Assembly (NCBI GenBank): GCA_001464165.1 | Contig: LNEX01000297.1 | Coordinates: 1 to 21,347 of the forward strand | Direction: 5' to 3' | Length of the DNA stretch: 21,347 nucleotides | Source of the DNA: a bacterium Ga0077546 | GTDB taxonomy: Bacteria; Cyanobacteriota; Vampirovibrionia; Obscuribacterales; Obscuribacteraceae | Shown here: one piece after another, positions 16,141 to 21,347 of the stretch | Layout: each line of letters opens with the position of its first letter | How positions within the stretch are numbered: the stretch's first letter is position 1 | The notes under the pieces: model-generated | The model's input: the letters and a program-made list of their open reading frames with translations, nothing else | What the model was told of the DNA's origin: nothing | The model's database searches: none | Position numbers and translations under genes: made by a program

Positions 16141-17045
16141 TCTGATTCTGATGAGGCACCACTGCTGACACCAGTCGAAACGGCACTGAGAGTCGCGAGA
16201 TTCGATTGTTTCTTGGCCGCATCTGCCATGTCAACATCCATGTTGGACGTAATCTGAAGTGCGTCTGGAATGTCGTTAAAAGCCTCGCGGGTTTCCACTC
16301 CATTTACAAATATGCTGCCAAATGACTCGAATGCATCGAAATTGGTATTCCGCGGTGGTGCACAGGTCTTTCCTACATAGGCAGGAAGTGAGCAAAATCG
16401 GTAGGACAAATCTGAGTCGGGAGCAGGTAGCTTTGCATAGAGATTGCTCTTATAGAGTTTGCTTGGAGCGTCTACATATCCGCTTTGACGATCGAACTCG
16501 TACAATTCGGGAATGGCATCTAGCGATTCGATATTCGAATCAACATTTTTAATGCGTCCCAGAGCCACTCTAATGACCTTCGGATCACTGGTTTTTATCG
16601 AGAGAAATCCGAGACCACCATTTTCGTCTCGCTTGTTCTCATAGCTGCGTACTGCTTCTAAAACCTCTTTGCGAATAACCGAGATTTGATTATGTCGTTC
16701 TTTCTCGACCAAGGCGTGGCCAGCCCTAGCCTCTTCGAGGAGCAAATTCGATAGCCTAGAGAAGCCCGATAAGTCTTGACTGGAACTGGCATTAACTGCC
16801 TGACGTGACGTGAAGACTAATTCTCGGGAAGCTTCTTCTAAACGGTTAACCTGACCGACCCTGTCGCCAGGATTGATCCTGCTTGCTAGAGAAAGTGAGA
16901 GCGCATCAAGCGCGTACTGTGCTCTAGTGCGTTCAAGCAATACACGATTAAACATCAGACCGCCCACGGCAATGACAATTACAAGACCAATGGTGAGGCT
17001 GACAAGAAGAGTCATATTCCCACGTGATTGGCGATTACCGGTCAT
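16137..17045 (-). CDS. TadG-like membrane-anchored protein (Flp pilus-assembly N-terminal domain)
   Basis: This is a 302-residue protein whose start has AGGG 7 bases upstream of the ATG. The N-terminus RGNMTLLVSLTIGLVIVIAVGGLMFNRVLLERTRAQYALDALSLSLAS matches the Tad/TadG-like pattern of short basic segment, membrane helix and a helix with an A-x-D-A-L core. The external part contains a helical stretch (about 60-125), a central region with two Cys (FCSLPAYVGKTC) and a Ser-rich acidic end. It is shorter than full TadG proteins and shows no recognisable von Willebrand domain. It is the first gene of a two-gene minus operon with the TadE-like gene and divergent from a third such gene, only 37 bp away. 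Confidence 0.65.
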   Translation of the reverse strand: MTGNRQSRGNMTLLVSLTIGLVIVIAVGGLMFNRVLLERTRAQYALDALSLSLASRINPGDRVGQVNRLEEASRELVFTSRQAVNASSSQDLSGFSRLSNLLLEEARAGHALVEKERHNQISVIRKEVLEAVRSYENKRDENGGLGFLSIKTSDPKVIRVALGRIKNVDSNIESLDAIPELYEFDRQSGYVDAPSKLYKSNLYAKLPAPDSDLSYRFCSLPAYVGKTCAPPRNTNFDAFESFGSIFVNGVETREAFNDIPDALQITSNMDVDMADAAKKQSNLATLSAVSTGVSSGASSESE

Positions 17046-17082
17046 GTTTCTGCCCTGCTAGTGCCATGTTAGTATAAAGCCC

Positions 17083-17700
17083 ATGCATACTCACTCTAAA
17101 GTATATCACCGGCCCGCAAGAGGGCACTTTCATAGCATTAAGCTCTACCTAAGGCGAACTCAAACAGGAAGTCAAATCTCAGAGTTCGGAGTCGGGCTTA
17201 TCATTTTGATTTTGATTTTGATACCAATGCTCGACTTTGTAGTCGTACCAGTTCGCTGGATGATGGCGCAGGAAATAGTCAATAATTACGCAAGAAAGCT
17301 GGCGATGTGTGAAACTCTCAGCCAGTCATACGCGACCATGGAAGCAGATCCGTCTTTGAAGGTGCTATTACAAAATATTGGTGGTGTAGATGTAAAATCG
17401 ATAGACATGCACGTCAAAATAAGCCGCACCTCAGCACTAGAATCTGAGACCGAGTCTTATATCGTGAGCCAGCCCGGTCGCATACCAGCAGCCTGGTTAC
17501 CCAGCGCCGACAACCAGTCGCGGTTATTTTCCTTAGAATTGAGCGTGCATTCCAATATGTACCCAACTGTTCTAATGCCTGGCTTCATATTGTCTGTTCC
17601 AGGAATAACTGCCCCTATACCCATGGTGGTTACGGCCTCGCACGAATGGGGCAATCTCGGCCGCAATCCACGCACCGGCAACTATTTCATCAACGAATAA
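17083..17700 (+). CDS. TadE-like single-pass protein, second copy type
   Basis: This 205-residue protein has a basic His-rich N-terminus (about residues 1-28), then TGSQISEFGVGLIILILIL as the membrane helix with a Glu near its start, and VVVPVRWMMAQEIVNNYARKLA as the following helix, again the TadE-like layout. The remaining ~140 residues are strand-rich with a SVHSNMYP and a PGI-rich segment and are presumably outside. No convincing Shine-Dalgarno precedes the ATG, and later starts would cut the basic leader, so the start is uncertain. It is divergent from the TadG-like gene with 37 bp between starts, implying overlapping promoters. It shows little sequence similarity to the TadE-like protein at 15631-16140 beyond the N-terminal design. 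Confidence 0.7.
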   Translation: MHTHSKVYHRPARGHFHSIKLYLRRTQTGSQISEFGVGLIILILILIPMLDFVVVPVRWMMAQEIVNNYARKLAMCETLSQSYATMEADPSLKVLLQNIGGVDVKSIDMHVKISRTSALESETESYIVSQPGRIPAAWLPSADNQSRLFSLELSVHSNMYPTVLMPGFILSVPGITAPIPMVVTASHEWGNLGRNPRTGNYFINE

Positions 17701-17724
17701 GGGCGGTAGCCACTTAGAAAGAAG

Positions 17725-17841
17725 TGCTCCTTCTGCTGTATTGATTTGCATCGGGGGCAAAACTTGTTGGCAACGGCCAAGCGCAAATAGATCACTCTTT
17801 AAGGCTCTGACTTCATTCTCTTGGTGGAGGTCAAAAGCTAC
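17725..17841 (-). pseudogene. Decayed fragment related to the small gene at 19523-19777
   Basis: On the minus strand, after a TGA at 17844-17842, the frame reads ...ENEVRALKSDLFALGRCQQ, then VLPPMQINTAEG. The intact protein coded at 19523-19777 has KEIRAINS...SLGRYEQFLPPMQIED at its C-terminus. E-(I/V)-R-A-(I/L), LGR, Q and LPPMQI align with one four-residue gap. DNA similarity is also visible (ATTTGCAT and CGGCC blocks on the plus strand). The N-terminal half and native stop are missing here; the frame runs on antisense into the TadE-like gene. The rest of 17701-17896 holds a weak CTCTTG/CAAGAG hairpin (17818-17848) and the Shine-Dalgarno of the next gene. Confidence 0.5.
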
Positions 17842-17896
17842 TCAAGAGTCCAAGATGCATAAATAGTCAAAATTGTTGTTTGTTGGAGTAAGATGC

Positions 17897-19246
17897 ATGG
17901 CCAATAAGAAGAAAATCAAAAAAGAAGACTACCGCATGAGGACTCACCTCATTCACGGTATGTCCCACAGCCAGGCCTGGGACTACAACCATCACATCAT
18001 TCCTCCAATGTCCGCTTCTGCAGCTTATCGACTTGACTCAGTGCATCGTGGTGCGCAAGGGTTTACCCAGTATGCATCTGAACCAGTAGAAGGCGAGATG
18101 CCCATTTATATTTACGACCGACTAGACGAACCTACGCGAGGGCTTCTCGAAGAAAATCTCGCCTACGTAGAAGGCGGAGAAATAGCTGTTTGCTTTGCCA
18201 CAGGCATGGCTGCGATTAGCGCAGCAGTATGCATCACAGCCCAAGCTGGCGATGAAATAGTGGCGCACCATACATTGTATGGCTGCACCTACAGTTTGTT
18301 TACGAACTGGCTCCCACGCTTTGGTATCACAACAAATTTTAGCGACTTGCGTGATATCAAAAAATGCGAGCAATCCATTACTGATAGCACCCGAGTCATC
18401 TATTTGGAGACTCCTGTCAATCCCACCCTTGACTTGATCGATATCGTTGAGCTAAGAAACCTGGTTGATCAGATCAACGCCGAGCGTCCACTCAACCAAA
18501 GAATCGTAATCATAGTCGACAATACCTTTGCCACACCTTACTGCCAGCGGCCACTCTCTCTGGGCGCCGATCTGGTTGTACACAGCTTGACCAAAAACAT
18601 CGGTGGCTTCGGCACCGATATGGGCGGCGTTGTAATCGGTCCAAAGCACTACCACGAGCCACTTTTCATGTATCGCAAAGACTTCGGCTGTGTTCTTTCG
18701 CCGAAGAACGCCTGGCCAATTTTGGTGTACGGACTGCCAACACTGGCGGCTCGCACGGTCAATCAACAAAAGAGTGCTTTAAAAGTGGCTCAATACCTGG
18801 AGCGGCACCCAAAAGTAGCTCAGATAATTTATCCCGGGCTTGAGTCTTTCCCTCAGAGTAATCTGGCAAAGCGACAAATGACTAGTTACGATGGTAAATT
18901 CGCACCAGGGTCAATGATCTACTTTGTTCTAAAAGGTGATACAAAAGCCGCTAGCGATGCCGCTGAGCGCTGCATCGATTACATAGCAAAAAACTCCTAC
19001 AGCATTACCCTAGCCGTTAGCCTTGGCCAAATTCGCACCTTGATCGAGGCACCCTTTTCTATGACTCATTCAGCCCTGCCCGAAGAAATGAAAATCGCAA
19101 AAGGTCTGGCTCCTGGTGGCATCCGTTTATCCATAGGACTGGAAGACTGGCATGACATCATCGAAGATCTCAGGGTGGCCCTGGAGCAAAGTAAGCGACG
19201 AAATACTACTCCCACGCACAACTTCAGAAACGAACAAGAGCGCTAG
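17897..19246 (+). CDS. PLP-dependent Cys/Met metabolism enzyme, methionine gamma-lyase-like
   Basis: The ATG at 17897 has GGAG 8 bases upstream; the frame opens earlier at TTG codons. The product has 449 residues, about 40-50 more than typical family members, with a Lys-rich N-terminus. It is a fold-type I PLP enzyme of the cystathionine gamma-synthase/lyase group. Landmarks are YDRLDEPTRGLLEENLA (Tyr and Arg that contact the neighbouring subunit's PLP; Glu where NPT is usual), FATGMAAIS, ETPVNPTLD, IVDNTFATPY and the PLP lysine in HSLTKNIGGFGTDMGG (Lys233). Near the C-terminus are SLGQIRTLIEAPFSMTH and IRLSIGLED. Cys130 in LYGCTYSLF sits where methionine gamma-lyase has its characteristic Cys, favouring that activity. 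Cystathionine- or O-acetylhomoserine-using activity remains possible. No other sulfur gene is adjacent. Confidence 0.9.
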   Translation: MANKKKIKKEDYRMRTHLIHGMSHSQAWDYNHHIIPPMSASAAYRLDSVHRGAQGFTQYASEPVEGEMPIYIYDRLDEPTRGLLEENLAYVEGGEIAVCFATGMAAISAAVCITAQAGDEIVAHHTLYGCTYSLFTNWLPRFGITTNFSDLRDIKKCEQSITDSTRVIYLETPVNPTLDLIDIVELRNLVDQINAERPLNQRIVIIVDNTFATPYCQRPLSLGADLVVHSLTKNIGGFGTDMGGVVIGPKHYHEPLFMYRKDFGCVLSPKNAWPILVYGLPTLAARTVNQQKSALKVAQYLERHPKVAQIIYPGLESFPQSNLAKRQMTSYDGKFAPGSMIYFVLKGDTKAASDAAERCIDYIAKNSYSITLAVSLGQIRTLIEAPFSMTHSALPEEMKIAKGLAPGGIRLSIGLEDWHDIIEDLRVALEQSKRRNTTPTHNFRNEQER

Positions 19247-19316
19247 TGCGAAAAATTAGGCACTTTTGTCTCTTGCCTGCGTCGGCCTTGCATATTAGTG
19301 TGTAAGGAGATGCAGG

Positions 19317-19526
19317 ATGAAACTAGTTAAACTGAACCATATACAAAGCGCTGAAATAATTACTGAGTACGGCTTTAACCCTCTACATATTACTCATGTC
19401 AAGCCCAATCTTGTTAATGCTGATGAAACCGAGGTTAAACTGGTTGATGTGGCTCTAGCTTTAAAAGTGCAGGGCTCCTGTGCGGAAGTAATGGCTAAAA
19501 TAGAAGCAGCCCTCGAGGCAAATTAA
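19317..19526 (+). CDS. Small soluble protein, unknown
   Basis: This 69-residue protein has a strong start: AAGGAG seven bases before the ATG. The pattern (MKLVKLNHIQSAEII..., then ITHVKPN, then VKLVDVALALKVQGS and EVMAKIEAAL) suggests a small beta sheet followed by a C-terminal helix. That is reminiscent of small FlbD-like proteins, but I do not claim membership. It lies 70 bp after the PLP-enzyme gene and may be co-transcribed. Its stop overlaps the stop of the convergent small gene by four bases. Confidence 0.7.
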   Translation: MKLVKLNHIQSAEIITEYGFNPLHITHVKPNLVNADETEVKLVDVALALKVQGSCAEVMAKIEAALEAN

Positions 19527-19777
19527 TAAGAAGAGCTTCTTCGACAGTCTTCTATTTGCATAGGTGGCAGGAATTGTTCGTAGCGGCCCAGACTTTTTTG
19601 ATGGCTCTGCATATATGAATTGATAGCCCGAATCTCTTTCGGAGAAAAATCAGTCATTGAAAATTGAGTTCTGGAATTGGCAAGACTAGCCTCCATGGTA
19701 TTTAGCCATTTAGTCACGGCTCTTTCATCTTGCTCAACCCTGCCTGAACTATGCCGTTCGGAACGATTACGTGACAT
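19523..19777 (-). CDS. Small hydrophilic protein with LPPMQI tail motif
   Basis: This 84-residue protein has a strong start: GGAGG lies 8 bases upstream of the ATG. The N-terminal third is Arg/Ser-rich (SRNRSERHSSGR) and likely disordered. A helical middle (DERAVTKWLNTMEASLANS) is followed by FSPKEIRAINSYMQSHQKSLGR and EQFLPPMQIED. No family is recognised, but a related decayed fragment lies at 17725-17841, so this is a small protein family within the genome. Both copies are minus-strand and flank the methionine gamma-lyase-like gene. Overlap with the convergent 69-residue gene is four bases. Confidence 0.65.
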   Translation of the reverse strand: MSRNRSERHSSGRVEQDERAVTKWLNTMEASLANSRTQFSMTDFSPKEIRAINSYMQSHQKSLGRYEQFLPPMQIEDCRRSSSY

Positions 19778-19849
19778 GCTTATTGCCTCCAGAGCTTGCT
19801 ATTCGCCATTAATCTAACAAAGGAAAAATTTCCCATAGCTGCATAGTAA

Positions 19850-19999
19850 AGAGCAAAAGTAACGGGAGCATTACCAATATCAAAACCGACACGCCAATAT
19901 TTAGTGGTAAATCCGCCTGAAAGCGAACTCGACCATTTAGCAGATGACTTAGCCAAGCGGCTCAACGCTGAAAAATATCTGCACTTAATCCACCCGTGA
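19850..19999 (+). pseudogene. Possible 3' remnant of a gene upstream of the VOC gene
   Basis: After in-frame stops at 19844-19849 the plus frame is open for 49 codons, ending LVVNPPESELDHLADDLAKR, then LNAEKYLHLIHP and TGA at 19997-19999. The stop overlaps the presumed GTG start (19996) of the next gene as GTGA, a typical operon junction. There is no credible start codon or Shine-Dalgarno, so it may be a truncated gene end. An antisense frame over the same bases cannot be excluded. The rest of 19778-19850 holds only the leader of the divergent small gene. Confidence 0.25.
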
Positions 20000-20480
20000 A
20001 TCGAGATATAATTCCCGCCATATTTGCCTGTGGTACAACCACGACGCTGAAGAAGCGGCACTGTTCTACTCGCAAACATTTCCAGATAGCAAGGTCGTGG
20101 CTGTGCACCGCGCTCCATCAGATTATCCGGGCGGCAAAAAAGATGACGTGCTAACAGTCGAGTTCACGGTTTGCGGAGTGCCTTGCATTGGTCTCAATGG
20201 TGGAGACATATTCAAGCACGACGAGGCCTTTTCTTTTCAAATTTCTACCGAGGATCAAGAAGAGACCGACCGTTATTGGAATGCAATTGTAGGCAACGGC
20301 GGAGCGGAGAGTGCTTGCGGCTGGTGCAAAGATAAATGGGGCCTGTCGTGGCAGATAACTCCAAGGGTCTTGATCGAGGCCATGGCCCAAGGCGGTGAAG
20401 TGGCGCAGCGCGCCTTCGCAGCGATGATGGAAATGGGTAAAATAGATGTCGCTACTATAGAGGCGGCAGTGCGGGGTTAG
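19996..20480 (+). CDS. PhnB-like VOC-fold protein, N-terminus frameshifted
   Basis: It belongs to the 3-demethylubiquinone-methyltransferase-like/PhnB branch of the VOC (glyoxalase/bleomycin-resistance) superfamily, whose members are about 155-160 residues and mostly of unknown substrate. From 20025 the frame reads CLWYNHDAEEAALFYSQTFP, SKVVAVHRAPSDYPG, VLTVEFTVCGVPCIGLNGG, EAFSFQISTEDQEETDRYW, CGWCKDKWGLSWQITPRVL and ends in the usual MEMGKIDVATIEAA helix. That frame has no start before CLWYN. The expected N-terminus is in another frame: GTG 19996 encodes (V)NRDIIPAIF. One extra T in the run at 20023-20025 would join the two as DIIPAIFCLWYN, matching the family. A GTG at 20097 would lose the first strand. 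It is therefore a frameshifted gene, sequencing error or recoding site. The kinase-like gene follows after 20 bp. Confidence 0.75.
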
Positions 20481-20500
20481 AGACTTAATTAAAGGTGAGT

Positions 20501-21347
20501 ATGTTTGATCCTTATGAGCAGCAAGACCTGAACGACGAGGCCTGCGCGCCACCACACCTGAATAAGCGCATCGCCGGAAAGTACCTCATTCAAAAGATGG
20601 TCGGTTCTGGCACATCAGCCAGAGTGTATTCAGCAAAAGTCTATCCCGGCGATACCATGGTGGCAATTAAGCTTCTGCGCTCTCACAGCAGCACAGCCAT
20701 TGGTCAAGAGATGCTGGCGCAAGAAGGGCTAGCACTAATGGACGTCGATCACCCCTGCTTTGTCAAAGTGCATGATTTTGGCGAAAGCGAAGACGGCGAG
20801 GGGTTTCTCGTTATGGACCTGCTCGAAGGGTGCACACTAAAAAAGATACTGAAAGACTTTCACAGCATACCGCTCGACAAGGTGCTCGATCTCTCCTTGC
20901 ACTTGCTCGACGCGCTGATTCACTTGCACAATGTCGGCATCGTTCACGCTAGCTTCAAACCGTCAGACATTATGGTGCTCGATGGTGAGCGCTTGTCGAA
21001 GATGAAGCTTATCGATCTCGACTCAGTCGTTCATCCTCGTGCGCCTCATCTACATTCGCGCACCATGCTTGCCGAGGGAGCCATTGCTCACTATATGAGC
21101 CCCGAGCAGGCTGATGGCAACAAGGTCGACAAGCGCTCCGATGTGTACAATTTTGGCATAGTGCTTTATGAAATGGTGGCAGGCCGCTTGCCCTTTGATG
21201 GCACTGCGGTTATCGAAATCTTTAACAATAAGGCGGCAGATAGGTTAGTACCGCTCTCGGAAGCAAGGCCTGACCTCGCGGGCGGAGAGTTGGAGCGCAT
21301 TTTGAAGAAGTGCCTACAGTCAGACCCGGCTCGTCGCTACCAAGATC
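20501..21347 (+). CDS. Ser/Thr kinase-fold protein, probable pseudokinase (partial, runs off the edge)
   Basis: The ATG at 20501 has AGGTGAG five bases upstream. The visible 282 residues are a Hanks-type kinase domain: Gly loop VGSGTSARVYSAK (34-46), VAIK lysine Lys57, GFLVMDLLEGCTL hinge, YMSPEQ (198-203), KRSDVYNFGIVLYEM and a C-lobe ending DPARRYQD. The catalytic loop, normally HRDLKPxN, reads VHASFKPSD: the catalytic Asp is Ser151, Arg is Ala150, and the metal-binding Asn is Asp156. The DFG motif reads IDLDS, with the Asp kept (Asp172) but no Phe-Gly. Phosphotransfer is therefore unlikely by the standard mechanism. It may be a scaffold or sensor, and the missing C-terminal part would hold any membrane or TPR module. 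Confidence 0.88.
   Translation, partial: MFDPYEQQDLNDEACAPPHLNKRIAGKYLIQKMVGSGTSARVYSAKVYPGDTMVAIKLLRSHSSTAIGQEMLAQEGLALMDVDHPCFVKVHDFGESEDGEGFLVMDLLEGCTLKKILKDFHSIPLDKVLDLSLHLLDALIHLHNVGIVHASFKPSDIMVLDGERLSKMKLIDLDSVVHPRAPHLHSRTMLAEGAIAHYMSPEQADGNKVDKRSDVYNFGIVLYEMVAGRLPFDGTAVIEIFNNKAADRLVPLSEARPDLAGGELERILKKCLQSDPARRYQD

Noticed and set aside
17818..17848. CTCTTG...GGTGGAGG...CAAGAG hairpin upstream of the Cys/Met enzyme, first read as a SAM-type riboswitch
   Set aside because: Only the outer 6-bp stem and a GGTGGAGG string recall SAM-I; the rest of the conserved core and helices are absent and the element is about 30 bases long. The bases also lie in the decayed small-gene fragment.
19780..20118. 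112-codon minus-strand frame overlapping the VOC gene start
   Set aside because: No Shine-Dalgarno, composition of an antisense shadow, and the plus strand carries recognisable PhnB-like sequence over part of it. Its stop lies just before the small gene's ATG, so a doubt remains.

Overview
The window looks like a chromosomal stretch of a free-living bacterium with about mid-40s to 50 % GC. It has dense genes, Shine-Dalgarno starts, several secreted or membrane proteins with Sec-type signal peptides, TPR and Ser/Thr-kinase-like proteins, and no phage, IS element, tRNA, rRNA or CRISPR. The mix (TPR proteins, kinase-like proteins, TadE/TadG-like anchored proteins, a glyoxylate shunt, many lineage-specific secreted proteins) would fit Candidatus Obscuribacterales / Melainabacteria (Vampirovibrionia). 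That is inference from style only; no marker gene is present.

Layout. 1-640: the tail of an upstream gene with a strong terminator, then a small membrane protein with a His-rich tail. 775-2493: a secreted protein built from six ~65-residue repeats, closed by a terminator. 2619-2876: a small minus-strand gene. 3014-8699: a carbon-metabolism block. On the minus strand are a standard citrate synthase and, 11 bp downstream, a second citrate-synthase homologue with an N-terminal DNA-binding HTH and a lost active-site His. Divergently on the plus strand are malate synthase (aceB) and isocitrate lyase (aceA), the two enzymes of the glyoxylate shunt. The divergent intergenic region carries two identical 12-bp elements 84 bp apart. 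8846-9166: a small membrane protein. 9187-9505: a region with two back-to-back dyads in front of a two-gene McrBC-like pair, a minimal AAA+ protein and a DUF2357/PD-(D/E)XK-like protein (9506-12065). 12046-13539: a convergent secreted TPR protein ending in an HMA-like module. 13690-15625: a Ser/Gly-linker, Cys-rich secreted protein and a TTG-initiated secreted partner. 15631-17700: three TadE/TadG-like single-pass proteins. 17897-19526: a methionine gamma-lyase-like PLP enzyme and a small protein. The enzyme is flanked by an intact gene (19523-19777) and a decayed fragment (17725-17841) of the same small-protein family. 19996-20480: a PhnB-like VOC protein whose N-terminus is split by a one-base frameshift. 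20501-end: a Ser/Thr kinase-fold protein lacking the catalytic Asp, so probably a pseudokinase, cut by the window edge.

How it fits together. Citrate synthase, malate synthase and isocitrate lyase form an acetyl-CoA assimilation module. My leading hypothesis for something new is that the HTH-fused, His-to-Thr citrate-synthase homologue is a metabolite-sensing transcription factor acting on the shared divergent promoter. The AAA+/nuclease pair is a plausible type IV restriction or anti-phage unit of unusually small size.
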